From: Cyrtodaria siliqua | Lineage: Eukaryota; Mollusca; Bivalvia; Adapedonta; Hiatellidae | Length of the DNA stretch: 64,000 nt | Direction: 5' to 3' | Assembly (NCBI GenBank): GCA_037043455.1 | Contig: JAWPHD010010262.1 | Coordinates: 1-64,000 of the forward strand | In this document: one piece after another, positions 11,159 through 22,799 of the stretch | Layout: every line of letters begins with the position of its first letter | How positions within the stretch are numbered: position 1 is the stretch's first letter | Position numbers and translations under genes: made by a program | The notes under the pieces: model-generated | Databases searched by the model: none | The model's input: the letters and a program-made list of their open reading frames with translations, nothing else | Told to the model about the DNA's origin: nothing

Positions 11159-12444
11159 AACAAGAGGTCAATGACCTTGAAGCTCTACTGATTGATTTTG
11201 ATTTCAGGAAGTAGTCGCTACAGACTTGTTTTTTGAAAATCTATTTTTAACCGTGGCGGCCATCTTGAATTTCCGGCCGACCTGAAATTTTGCTAGGATC
11301 AATTAAGACATTAAGAGCAACATTCCTGTGAAGTTTCATGAAAATCCGTCAAGTTGTTTCAGAGAAGTAGTCGCTACAAGTTTTCATTATATAACTCTAT
11401 GTAAACAAAGATGGCCGCTGGTAGCCATGTTTAACGTCAAATCAAAACGATTTTCGACAAGGACCAACATCATGTCATACTGATCATTTTAGAAAAAGTC
11501 CCATATCAATATCTCTTATAGTTTTGAAGAAGTAGTCGCTACAAACTTATTTATTTTAAATCTATTTTTAGCTGTGGCGGCCATCTTGAATTTCCGGCCG
11601 ACCTGAAATTTTTCTAGGATCAACTAGACATCAAGAGCAACATTCCTGTGAAGTTTCATGAACATCCGTCAAGTAGTTTCAGAGGAGTAGTCGCTACACG
11701 TTTTTACTATATAACTCTATGTAACCAAAGATGGCCACTGGCAGCCATGTTTAACGTCGAATCAAAATAATTTTCCACAAGGATCAACATCATGTCATGC
11801 TGATCATTTTAGAAAAAGTCCCATATCAATATCACTTATAGTTTTCAAGAAGTAGTCGCTACAAACTTGTATTTTAAAACTCTATTTTTAGCTGTGACGG
11901 CCATCTTGAATTTCTGGCAGATCTGAACTTTTGCTAGGATCAATTAGACATCAAGAGCAACATTCCTGTAAAGTTTCATGACAATCCGTCAAGTAGTTTC
12001 AGAGGAGTAGTCGCTACAAGTTTTTACTATATAACCCTATGTAAACAAAGATGGCCGCTGGCAGCCATGTTTAACATTGAATCAAAACGATTTTTGACAA
12101 GGACCAACATCATGTCATGCTGATCATTTTAGAAAAAGTCCCATATCAATATCACTTATAGTTTTCAAGAAGTAGTCGCTACAAACTTGTATTTTAAAAC
12201 TCTATTTTTAGCTTTGGTGGCCATCTTGGATTTCACATCAACATGAATTTTTGCTAGGATCAACAAGACTTTATGGGCAACATTTCTGTAAAGTTTCATG
12301 AATATCAATCTAGTAGTTTCAGAGGAGTTGTCGCTACAAATAAAAGTTTACGGACAGACAGACGGACAGACAGACGGACGGACAGACGACGGACGCCGCA
12401 CCACGGCATAAGCTCTGCTGATCTCTGATCAGTAGAGCTAAAAA
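11159..12444 (+). repeat. Dispersed repeat family A, complete copy
   Basis: Begins CAACAAGAGGTCAATGACC, contains about three and a half units of roughly 310-340 bp, and ends with the GGACAGACGGACGACGGACG tract and GATCAGTAGAGCTAAAAATG. Another repeat (family B) starts within 10 bp. Confidence 0.88.
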
Positions 12445-12451
12445 TGAACAA

Positions 12452-14672
12452 AGCAAAAGGCCCAAGAGGGCCTGTGGACGCTCTACTTGCTAACATGGTC
12501 CTTATAACATCAATGAAGCGAGTGACTGCCAATTAGTTTTTTTTTGAAAGTTTCGGGCAAAAAACAGCTTTTTAACTAAATCAAGGACCATAACTAAAGA
12601 ATCTGGTAAAGTTTGTTAAAGATCAGATGAAAAATGAAGGCCATACCGTATTAACGAGGCAAAATATAGCATTTTTAACTAAATCAAGCCATAACTCCGC
12701 TGTTACTGGTCCGATCTGGTTGACCGAGCTTTCATTGACATTAACAATCTGGTAAAGTTTAAGTCAAGATCGGATGAACAAGGAACATGTACATATATTA
12801 TGATGGATTAAGTGGTTTCGGAGATGTTTGAAATTTCCTTAAATTTGACTTAGGTTTCCATGGTGGCAGCTGCGAAAAACACAAATCTGAGGCGCACTAT
12901 CCCAAAGATCATTGTGATAAAGTTTCAACAAAATCCTTCAACCGGTTTCAGAGAAGATGTCATTTTTAGCCTTTTCCTATATAACTCTATGTAAACTTTG
13001 GGTTGACGTGGTGGCCATTTTGATTATTTGACAATAACGAAAAACACAAACTTGATAGAGTCAATCCCAAGGAACATGTACAGTACAGCTCACGCGAGAC
13101 CCACTTTACTCTTTCACGCCGAGTTAGGAATTTACAAATCGCGTAATTATGCGGAGTTTCGATGTTACAAACTACGCCGAGTCGGAAAAGCTTCTCGGCG
13201 TACTTACGCTACTTACGCCACGAAAGTACACCACATTACTCCATAGAAAAACTCGGAGTTCCCGGAGTCGAAACTGCACAGGTAAAAAGTGCAACTTTTT
13301 CTACTTGCAGTCATTTTAATGCATAATTATTCAATAACTTTAGAAAAAAATCGAAGCAGAAGACATTTGTTTTGTTTTGGAAAAGCGGATGTGGGAAAAT
13401 CTGAATGCCCGGATTATGTATACTGGGTCACGACAGTTATATGGCGGTTCCTATTTATGTAACCGGCTTCGAGGCAACTGAACAGAACATTCAATTAGTA
13501 ATTATTATACCGGTAATTATAATTATGTTTTTAATTAGTCTTTCTTTGTAACAAATTTTACTATTCTGCTGTTTATTATTACATCGATGGTTCTTTAGTC
13601 AGAAATAATCAGAAAAAATGGTAAAGAATTCCGGATCATGAACCCGTTATTAGTGCTACCTTGTTAAAAGACACATACATGGCCAAGGATTATGGGTATT
13701 TATGTCGGCAGGAAAACTGTGACTTTCGGACAACAAAAACGAACAAAACTTGTGATTACATGCATTAAAAGTTTGAAATACGTATTTGTTTCGAAATGTA
13801 TTCATTGTATTTATCGGTCGTGTCAACTTTGCACATAAAAGATGCACTTGGCGTCTCATTGTTTGTACTTTTTTCTGGCGATTGATGGCTTTTTCAAGTG
13901 CGGTATCGGACAAGTTGAAAAGTTGTCGGAAAATCCCAATAATAAATCGCCACAGGTGTGCACTCATGGTTAATTGGATTCTACGCGGAGTAACTCGGAG
14001 TTTGAGTGACTCGACAATGGCGTACTTTCGCCGAGTACAAACACAGACTTCGCGTAGATACGCGCGGAACTCGATATGACCAAACTCGGCGAATCGAGTA
14101 AAGTGTGGGTTACGCGTGAGCTGTACTGTTTATGATGTTTCACAAGAATGGAATAAGTGGTTTCGGAGGAGATGTCGTTTGAAATTTCCTTAAATTTGAC
14201 CTAGTTTTAGCCATGGTGGTCATCTTGGATGACTGGCAGCCGCAAAAACATAAATCTGAGAGGAACTATCCCAAAGATCATTGTGATTTAAGTTTCATCA
14301 AAATCCTTCAAGCAGTTTCAGAGAAGATGTAATTTTCAACATTTTCCATAACTCTATGTAAACTTTGGGTCGCTGTGGCAGCCATTTTGATTATTCGACG
14401 ATAACGAAAAACACAAACTTGATAGAGGCAAACCCAAGCAAGATATTTATGGTATATCACAACAACTGAATAAGTGGTTTCGGAGGAGATTTCGTTTGAA
14501 AAACACAAATTTGAGAGGAGCCCTCCCAAGTAACATTGTGATGAAGTTTCATCAAATCCTTCAAGCGGTTTCAGAGGAAATGTCGATTTTATAAAACTGC
14601 TAACAGACAGACGGACGACAGACAAAAAGTGATCGCATCAGCTCGCCTGGCCTTTGGCCAGTAGAGCTAAAA
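12452..14672 (+). repeat. Dispersed repeat family B, complete copy interrupted by a transposon
   Basis: Starts CCAAGAGGGCCTGTGGACGCTCTACTTGC and ends GGCCAGTAGAGCTAAAAATG. Units carry ATAACTCTATGTAAACTTTGG, CGACGATAACGAAAAACAC and GCCATCTTGGATGACTGGCAG. A 1.05-kb inverted-repeat element (13081-14128) interrupts it. The termini follow the same design as family A (CTCTACT... at the start, ...AGTAGAG at the end). Confidence 0.85.
13081..14128. mobile_element. Non-autonomous DNA transposon with about 33-bp terminal inverted repeats
   Basis: Left end CAGTACAGCTCACGCG and right end CGCGTGAGCTGTACTG are inverted copies; similarity continues for at least 33 bp. Both ends are dense in CCGAGT/ACTCGG motifs, a likely transposase-binding repeat. 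The host repeat continues on either side (GGAACATG to TTATGATGTTTCACAAG). Open frames inside, such as minus 13656-13967, match nothing I recognise. Superfamily is not assigned because no clear target duplication was seen. Confidence 0.75.
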
Positions 14673-14971
14673 ATGAATGAAAAATATTTTAAAAATAAAA
14701 GGGTAAAAAACATCAACATTTACTTAAAATAATAGTAAATAAAAAAAAAATCAATAAAATCTAAGGCTTAACAAGGCAAAACAAAGCATTTTCAACTAAA
14801 TCAAGGGACATAGCTCTGCTGTTACCAGTCCGATCTGGCTGGTTTTCGAGCTTTCATTGATATTAACAATCTGGAAAAGGTTGGTAAAGATCGAATGAAA
14901 CATGAAGGCCCTATCATCTTAACGAGGCAAAATATAGCATTTTTAACTAATTCAAGGGCCATAACTCCGCT
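14673..14971 (+). repeat. Dispersed repeat family D, left of MULE-2
   Basis: Short AT-rich spacer, then units with GGGCCATAACTCCGCTG, TTCATTGATATTAACAATCTGG and GGTAAAGATCG. The array is cut at 14971 by the MULE-2 insertion and continues at 18466. Confidence 0.8.
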
Positions 14972-15566
14972 GGTCCGTCGTAACACCCCAAATCCCTGCA
15001 AACTTTCCCCAAACCTGACATAAGATGCTAAAAGGTATTAATTTAGGGTACAACAGTCCATGTATTGCTTAAAATGGATAATTCAAGCATAACGAACGTA
15101 TCATCGGTTTACGTTTTTCACACATCTTCATGACAATAGCAATCCAACCAGTGTGGATACATAAATTACAATCGTATTGATATTTTATTCAATGCATCAT
15201 AAAAATACAAAAATTATAACAAATAATATTTTATATAGGGTAATATTTAATATTTAGTTTGCCCTGTCACGTTAGCCTATAGATATAGCATCTATAGTTT
15301 CCAGCTGGTACCACGTGGAGGTGTGACTAGGACTTTTTGGATTTTAATAAAATCTATTAAAAACCAAACATTAAACCAGCCTTTTTTTTTTTTATTATCA
15401 ATGCAGTTTTTTAAAACAGATAATTTTTATTTTGAAATATCAATTAAAAATAATCAAAACTGATTGTTTTTGTTTTTTACAACCAATTAGATAATGATAA
15501 TGTAGACACATGTTAAATATTATATAATTACATTGTATATATAATTATAGCACATTTGGACAATAA

Positions 15567-15905
15567 CATTATACCTATAGCACTCAGATACCACAATGGC
15601 CCAACGACTCTGGTCACTTCAGGTAACCAGCCCGTTACCGAGGAACTATAGGATATAAGCTGATATCCTAAACAACGCATTAATTACAGGTACATTTATG
15701 TAATAACTACTTAAGAAACATTATATGTGGTAAACATGTTTAAACAATAGTGGATACAAGCATTATACCTGTAGCACTCAGCTACCACAATGGCCCAACG
15801 ACTCTGGTCACTTGAGGTAACCAGCCCGTTACCGAGGAACTATAGGATATAAGCTGATATCCTAAACAATGCATTAATTACAGGTACATTCATGTAATAA
15901 CTATT
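15567..15905. repeat. 194-bp direct duplication inside MULE-2
   Basis: CATTATACCT-TAGCACTCAG starts at 15567 and again at 15761, followed by CCACAATGGCCCAACGACTC in both. The second copy is interrupted by a TTAA MITE and continues after 16134. Confidence 0.85.
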
Positions 15906-16134
15906 TAAAGGGGGTACATCAGGATTTTTCTAGAAATCTCTTAAATTATAAAAATGTTCCAGTCCATAATAAAGCAATATATCAATCAAAATATGATGTT
16001 AGAACCATTTTTTTAATGTCTAAACTTTGCAAACAGCATATCTAGGACGAAAAATGCTGAAATTAACCCTAGCACGTATTATTGTGCAGAATGGATTTCT
16101 TAGTGAAAATCCTGATGAACTCCCCCTTAAAGAA
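15906..16134. mobile_element. TTAA-flanked MITE
   Basis: Inverted ends GGGGGTACATCAGGATTTT and AAAATCCTGATGAACTCCCC, flanked by TTAA on both sides. The uninterrupted duplicate at about 15705 shows the empty site (CTACTTAAGAAACA). TTAA target use suggests a piggyBac-related MITE. Confidence 0.75.
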
Positions 16135-16493
16135 ACAGTATAATATTATGTGGTAAACATATTTAAACAATAAAAGTGTAATATAAATAAAATAGATACA
16201 TGTAGCATTTATATTTGTTTCATTTTTTTGTTTATCTTTTTTTTGTTCTTTTTTTCACAATTATTTCTTTGTGATTATCTTTTTTCTGAACATACAGGAG
16301 CTACACGTTCACTAATACTTTCTTAACACATATTCTAGATTCCACTGTAAACCAGTTGTGTACTAAGTGTTTTTTTAACATAATGTTTTTGTTTTTTTAA
16401 TAGTAACTGTTGAATGGTTGAGAAAGATATATTATTATTATGCTTAACATTTTTTATAGGCTAATAAACCAGAATAGTTATTATAATATTTAA

Positions 16494-16676
16494 AGGGGCA
16501 CATGGTAATCTTGATGTATTCATTGGACATTTAAATTAGAATCTCGATTTATTAATCCCGTTTCATTTTGACTTTAAACATGCATGCTTGGTGCAATAAC
16601 ATCAACAGCTGGTAATATGTATAAAATAAATCTTTTAGTTAATATGCACATCAAGATTGTCATGTGTCCCTTTAAG
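16494..16676. mobile_element. Second TTAA-flanked MITE
   Basis: Inverted ends AGGGGCACATGGTAATCTTGA and, on the right, the reverse complement of AGGGACACATGACAATCTTGA, with TTAA flanks. It is about 180 bp long, with no coding capacity. Confidence 0.7.
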
Positions 16677-16785
16677 AGGCATTTAAATATGAAATAATGT
16701 GTTCAATATACAAGGAGTGAGAAACAGATATGATGTCAGCCTGTTGATATGTACATTGTTCTCTCTTTAACATGACTATTTTTCA

Positions 16786-17902
16786 CTAGTGTCTTTTCTC
16801 CGCTCGCTCGTTCACGGGTCTTTTGCGATGGCCCGGTTTTTTGGCTGTGCCCTTAGCCTTGACTACTAATGAGTATTTCCCGTCACTTGATTGAGTGTAC
16901 GCGGGGTTTTTTTTACGCTTAGTGTCGGACAGGAAACATTGGAACGTGTTTTCTTCGCTTCTTCCGATTTACATCTCCAAAGTGCGTCAATAACAAGATA
17001 ATGAGTTTCGAATCTTGCAAGGCGGTAATTACCAGTATCATGTAGCGCGCTTCTGTAATCCATGAACTGCAGTTCTGTGACTCCGTAAAGCTTGTCTATT
17101 AATTCTTGCATATGTTGCGGCTGCCAGTTGACTGATTGTTTCAAAATGTTATTTAGCGATTCTGCGTTATTGTTAGTCCAAAGTTTTTTTCTTCTTTTTT
17201 TGCGGTTTGATTCAGAAACGTGTGACTTTAATCTAGATTTTAGTTTTTTTCAAAATAATTGGAGAATACAGGATATTTTTCTCCGACGCTGTTTACAAGA
17301 TCTGCTGACCGATTTACAAAGTCTACTGTCGTTTCAGCATCGACAATGCCACCTGTGCCAAATAGCCTCTCGGTAACTGATTCGCGCTCATTCTTTTCCA
17401 TTCCTACTTTATTCTGGCAATAGTGTCTAATATTGTCTTTCAAGTGTTTTGTACACAGGTACCGAGTTGCTTGTGGAAACACGTGTTCCATGGCTTTTGT
17501 CAAGGCTCGTTCGTCGTCGGGTCCAAATTCCATATTTTCTGAAAGTCTTAATTCTAAATCATTAATTTCTGTGTCAAGTTCTGTCGCCACGTGTTCAAGA
17601 AAGCTTTTATAGGTTTTATAAGTGGCATCTTTGTAAAGTAAAATGGGTCCTAAAAAGATTTCTCTAAAACGGAGGAACACTTCTTCTGCCAAAGACGCTC
17701 TATTTATGTCGTTGCCGCCGAGGTTAATGAAGACATCTGGCTGGTAGTCTAGAAGTTCACTGAACTTGTCTTCGAATTTTTGCTGCGTCGACATGCCAGG
17801 AACACCAAAAATACGACAGACTCCTGGTAATTCCATATTAATGTTGGTAAACGTTTCCAATCTGGAAATATAACTATCTCCAAATAATGCAAATCGTGTC
17901 AT
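16786..17902 (-). pseudogene. SGNH-hydrolase/MULE transposase fusion, frameshifted
   Basis: Starts at an ATG (17900-17902) with MTRFALFGDSYISRL. SGNH block I (GDS, residues 8-10) and block III (LGGND, 61-65) are clear. At about residue 83 the SGNH part gives way to MULE sequence: GPILLYKDATYKTY, FGPDDERAL (second-Asp region), then C150-TK-H153. The first catalytic Asp region of the transposase is missing, so an internal deletion or lost intron probably joined the parts; CTTTTTAG at the join resembles a splice acceptor. The first frame stops at 17240-17242. The -1 frame continues with LKSRLKSHVSESN and LWTNNNAESLNNI, which holds the catalytic Glu. A second frame break near 16950-16962 leads to TFQCFLSDTKRKKNP and a basic tail (KKPGHRKRPVNER) ending at TAG 16786-16788. 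No SWIM, Ulp1 or PHD part is present. Two breaks favour a pseudogene. Confidence 0.85.
17240..17249 (-). other. A-AAA-AAC heptamer with immediate stop at the frame break
   Basis: The frame reads GAA AAA AAC TAA. The heptamer A AAA AAC is in the phase used by -1 ribosomal frameshift sites, and the -1 frame is the one that continues the transposase. A simple loss of one A from a run of eight gives the same result. Confidence 0.5.
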
Positions 17903-18354
17903 TTTGGTATAGGTATAAAGTGTCTATGAAATATACTTTTGACATATTAATATTTATATACCTTTAATTTACCAATTGCGCTTGGGTTATTATGATATTT
18001 CACTCACTGAGTGATTTATTTCAATAAGCAGTTTCATGATTTCTAATTGCTTTATTTGTAATAATGCTTTATAACAAAAATTAATAGTATATCACTTAAC
18101 CAAATAAGCGTTGATTGCTTTATTTGTAATTGAATAACTAATATTGCTATATCAATTATTGCTGTAATTAAAATGCATTATACTCCCATATGAGTGATTA
18201 CTTTCACCGACTGTCCTATTTTTTGTGTAGTTGTTACGAATGTGTGAAAAAAATGTATACCGATCGAATCAAAGGTACGCTTGGAATAACCATTTAAGGC
18301 AATAAGTTAGTATTTTTTATACTTAAAACAATATATAAAGTCATGTTTGGAGAA

Positions 18355-18460
18355 TTTTGGGGGTTGAGGTATGCTTTTGGGGGTTTATGGTGGGATTTGG
18401 GGGAATTTGGGGGATTTGGTTGGATTTGTGGGAATTTGGTGGGATTTGGGGTGTTACGAT
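18355..18460 (+). repeat. G-rich subterminal tract of MULE-2
   Basis: About 100 bp with at least eight runs of three to five G separated by AT-rich spacers (pattern TTTGGGGGAATTTGGGGG). It includes the right terminal inverted repeat and has G-quadruplex potential. The left end has only a shorter C-rich counterpart (14985-15015). Confidence 0.8.
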
Positions 18461-18465
18461 GGACC

Positions 18466-19045
18466 GTAACTCCGCTGCTACTGGTCAGATCTGGCTGATT
18501 TTCGTATTTGTCCAAGCTTTCATTGACATTAACAATCTGGTAAAGTTTGGTAAAGATCGGATAAAAAATGAAGGCCCTATCGTCTTAGCGAGGCAAAATA
18601 TAGCCTTTTTAACTAAATCAAGGGCCATAACTCCGCATTTACAGGTTTGATCTAGCTGGTTTTCAAACTTGTCAGAGCTTTCATTGACATTAACAATCTG
18701 GTAAAGATCGGATGAAAAATGAAGGCCCTATCGTCTTAACGAGGCAAAATATAGCATTTTTAACTAAATCAAGGGCCATAACTCCGCTGTTACTGGTCCG
18801 ATCTGACTGGTTTTCTAACTTGTTCGAGCTTTCAATGACATTAATAGTCTGGTAAAGTTTGGTAAAGATCGGATGAAAAATGAAGGCCCTATCGTCTTAG
18901 CGGGCCATAACTCCGCTGTTACTAGTCCGATCTGGCTGGTTTTCAAACTTGTCCAAGCTTTCCTTGACATTAACAACCTGGTAGAGTTTGGTAAAGATCG
19001 GATGATCAATGAAGGCCCTATCTTCTTGAGGCCAGTAAAGCTAAA
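18466..19045 (+). repeat. Dispersed repeat family D, right of MULE-2
   Basis: Continues the interrupted array with three to four units of about 150 bp (CCATAACTCCGCTGTTACTGG, GTCCGAGCTTTCATTGA) and ends GAGGCCAGTAAAGCTAAAAAC, the family terminus with one change. Confidence 0.8.
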
Positions 19046-19353
19046 AACTAATACTTTACTAACAGAACTCCAGATAAGCAATTTTTGGGAGTATTAAAAC
19101 TTAAGAAATTAGCAAGAAAAAAAAAATTGGGAGTGAAAAAGTAAAAATAATCTGTATCAGCACTGCAGATTTATTTAGGAGGTAAAATACACTTTAACAT
19201 GGAAGTTTGTCTAAAGCTCTGCAATTAAAATAACAACAGTCTTCACGAAAAACTTTCTGACCTACTAGCCCATCGGGCATGTGACTAACAAACATTTACT
19301 AGCCGAACACATTTCTACTGACCCGAATTTATTAAGTGTAATTTAAACAAATA
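19046..19353. other. No gene recognised
   Basis: AT-rich spacer between the family D terminus and the long inverted-repeat element. Confidence 0.6.
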
Positions 19354-19561
19354 CACGGTGGGGAATCAAGGGCACCATAACGCTATTGTTATGCGTTAAA
19401 ATTGCCACCATGCATTTTCCGTTACAGTGCCCAGCGCAGAAATTGTCGTCAAAAGGTGAGTGTGAAATTGTGTTTTTGTTTTATCAAGACGTTTATGTCC
19501 AATTCCCCAAAATAGGGGAATGTCATTCCGGACAAATATTTTGAAAACAAAATAATTGAAA

Positions 19562-22384
19562 CAAGGACACTCTACTGGCTAAAGAAAAAGTTTATGCACA
19601 AAGGGCTATAACTCTTTCAAATATCGTTCAACCAGAACATGGTGATGATATAGGCAACTAGGCTTGGTACTGATTGTCCTTGTCAAGTTTCGTTAAAATC
19701 CAGCCAGGGGTTCAGGAAAACTAGCCCGGAAAATGTTTGTGTATCAAAAACTTTTAAAGGGCCATAACTCCACCAAAAATCTGTTAACCGGAATGCGATG
19801 ATGATATACACAACTAAGCTTGGTGCTGATCATCCCTGTAAAGTTTCGTTGAAATGTGGGGAGACGTTCAGGAGAATAGTCCAGACAAAGTTTATGTATT
19901 AAAACCTTTAAAGGGCCATAACTCTGCCAAAAATCATTCAACCAGAACACGGCAAAGATTTGCACAACTGGACCTGAAACTGATCATCCCTAAAAAGTTT
20001 TGTTTAAATCCGGCCAGGGGTTCAGGAAGACTAGTCAGGACAAAGTTTGTGTATTAAAGCCTTTAAAGGGACATAACTCCGCCAAAATCATTCAACTGGA
20101 ACACAGTGACGATATGTACAACTAGGCTTGGTACTGATCATCCCTGAACAATTTCAATGAAATTTGGCCAAATGAAGGCCCTTTCTTCTTAATGAGGCCA
20201 AAATATAGCATATTTCAGAAAATAAAATCAAGGGCCATAACTCCTGTGTAAATGGTCCAATCTGGCTGGTTTTCAAACTTTTCTGAGCTTTCATTGATAT
20301 TAACAATCTGGTAATTTTTGGTAAAGATAGGATGAAAAATGAAGACCCTATCTTCTTAACGATACACAATATAGCCTTTTTTAACTAAATCAAGGGCCAT
20401 AACTCCACTGTTACTAGTCCGATCTGACTGGTTTTCGAACTGATCCAAGCTTTCATTGATATTAACAAGATGGTTAAGTTTGGTAAAGATCGGATGAACA
20501 ATGAAGCCCCTATCGTCTTAACGAGGCAAAATATAGCATTTTGAACTAAATCAAGGGCCATTACTCTGCTGTTACTAGTCCAATACGAATGGTTTTCAAT
20601 CTTGTCCAAGGTTTCATTGATATTAACAATCTGATAAAATTTGGTAAAGATCGGATAAACAATGAAGCCCCTATCGTCTTGAGGCAAAATATAGCATTTT
20701 AAATTAAATCAAGGGCCATAACTCCGCTGTTACTGGTCGAATATGGCTGGTTTTCGAACTTGTTCGAGCTTTCAACAACATTAACAATGTGGTAAAGTTT
20801 GGTAAATATAGGACGAAAATGAAGGCCCTATTGTCTTAACGAGGAAAAATATAGCATTTTGAACTAAATCAAGGGCCATAACTCCGCTGATACTTGTCCG
20901 ATCTGGCTGGTTTTCGACCTTGTCCGAGCTTTCATTGATAGTAACAATCTGGTAAAGTATGGTAAAGATTGAGTGAAAGATGAAGGCCCTATCGTTTTAA
21001 CGAGGCAAAATTTAGCATTTTTAATTAAATCAAGGGCCATAACTCCGCCGATACTGGTCCAATCTGGCTGGTTTTCGAACTTGTCCGAGCTTTCATTGAT
21101 ATTAACAATCTGATAAAGTTTGGTAAAGATTGGATGAACAATGAAGCCCCTAGCGTCTTAACGAGGCAAAATATAGCATTTTTTTACTATATCAAGGGCA
21201 AAAACTCCGCTGTTAATAGTGCGATCTAGCTGGTCTTCAACTTGTCCGAGCTTTCATTGATATTAACAATCTGTGCAAGTTTGGTAAAGATAAAATAATA
21301 AATGAAGGTGCTAGAGTGTTCACAAGGCTTAATATGGCATTTTTTCAGCAAAACAAGGGCCATAACTCCATTGAAATTATTTCGATCTTGCCGGTTTTCA
21401 AACTTGTTTGAGCTTTCATTGATATAAAGACACTGGCAAAGTTAAGTAAAGATCCGATTAATATTGAAGGCCCTAGAGTGTTCACAAGGCAGAAAATAGC
21501 ATTTTTCAGAAAAAACAAGGGTCATAACTCCGGTGTTACTGATCCGATTTAGCTGGTTTTCGAACTTGTTCGAGCTTTCATTGATATTAACAGTATGTGC
21601 AAGTTTGGTAAAGATCAAATAATAAATGAAGGTGCTAGAGTGTTCATAAGGCAGAAAATGGATTTTTTTCAGAAAAAACAAGGGCCATAACTCTAGTGTT
21701 ACTGACCCAAATCAGCTGATGTTCGAACTTGTCCAAGCTATAAATAGTATTAACAATCTTTGCAAGTTTGGTAATGATCAAAAATTAAATGAAGGTGCTA
21801 GAGCATTCACAAGGCAAAAAATAGCAATTTTCAAAAAAAACAAGGGCCATAACTCCGGTGTTACTAATACGATTTGGCTGGTTTTCGAACTTAACCGAGC
21901 TTTTATTGATATTAACAATCTGTGCAAGTTTGGTAAAGATCAAATAATAAATGAAGGTGCTAGAGAGTTCACAAGGCTTAATATGGCATTTTTCAGCAAA
22001 ACAAGGGCTATAACTCCGTTGAAATTATTTCGTTCTTGCCGGTTTTCGAACTTGTTCGAGCTTTCATTGACATAAAGACACTGGCAAAGTTAAGTAAAGA
22101 TCCGATTTACATTGAAGGCCCTAGAGTGTTCACAAGGCAGAAAATAGCATTTTTCAGAAAAAACAAGGGCCATAACTCCGGTGCTACTGATCCGATTTAG
22201 CTGGTTTTCGAACTTGTCCAAGCTTTCATTGATATTAACAACCTGTTAAAGTTTGGTAAATGTCCGATGAAAAATGAAGGCCCTAGATTGGTCACAAGAC
22301 AAAAGTTAACAATGGACAGACGACGGATGGACGACGGACAACTCGCCATCCCATAAGCTCTGCTGGCCCTTGGCCAGTAGAGCT
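19562..22384 (+). repeat. Family C/D tandem-repeat element inserted in the long-TIR arm
   Basis: Begins ACAAGGACACTCTACTGGC and ends TTGGCCAGTAGAGCTAAAA. The first about 600 bp carries the unit with GGCTTGGTACTGATCATCCC; the rest carries about twelve units with GGGCCATAACTCCG, GGTTTTCGAACTTGTCCGAG and GGTAAAGATC. The split left arm gives its boundaries to within an A-run (TTGAA[A..]ATGCC in the intact arm). Just before the end is a GACGGATGGACGACGGACAA tract. Confidence 0.85.
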
Positions 22385-22799
22385 AAAAATGCCAAAATCT
22401 TATTGTGTAGAGCGTTTGGACTTTGCAAGAGTTCATTGTTGATTTGTCAAAATCAAAATTTTGCGACAATTCTTCAACGATCTGCAGGTCTACGCTAATA
22501 TTTGACCTTCATACCACTCTGTAATGGACAGACGGATGCTCTGGTACAAAAAACTGAATATTATATGCCATATAAAATGCTATAAACCCATTTTTTGAAA
22601 CGTCGTGGTGCCCAGGTCGAGACTATGGTGCCCAGGTCGCGACATGGTGCCCAGTGCAAGTAACTTTAAAAGAAAAAAAAACGGTCACATTTAATAAAAT
22701 ATACACAGGTATCCACTAAATAAATATTTGAATTGACTTGACCTGTTTTAAAATGTGTTTGTAGGGAACTTAATTCAACTTCAAACTGCTAAATTATCC

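Larger units (their letters stand above)
14972..18465. mobile_element. Complete Mutator-like transposon (MULE-2) with TIRs and target duplication
   Basis: Left end GGTCCGTCGTAACACCCC (from 14972) and right end GGGGTGTTACGATGGACC (to 18465) are inverted copies; the match extends through AAATCCC. The element interrupts a family D unit, with flanks ATAACTCCGCT (14961-14971) and GTAACTCCGCT (18466-18476) matching at 10 of 11 positions. A 9-11 bp duplication is the Mutator hallmark. It holds a broken SGNH-MULE gene on the minus strand (16786-17902), a 194-bp duplication and two TTAA MITEs. Length is 3494 bp. Confidence 0.85.

Noticed and set aside
7538..17902. One long gene linking the 17.9-kb SGNH start to the 6.7-kb SGNH end
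   Set aside because: The 17.9-kb piece lies inside its own TIR-bounded element with its own MULE sequence, so the two SGNH parts most simply belong to separate elements.
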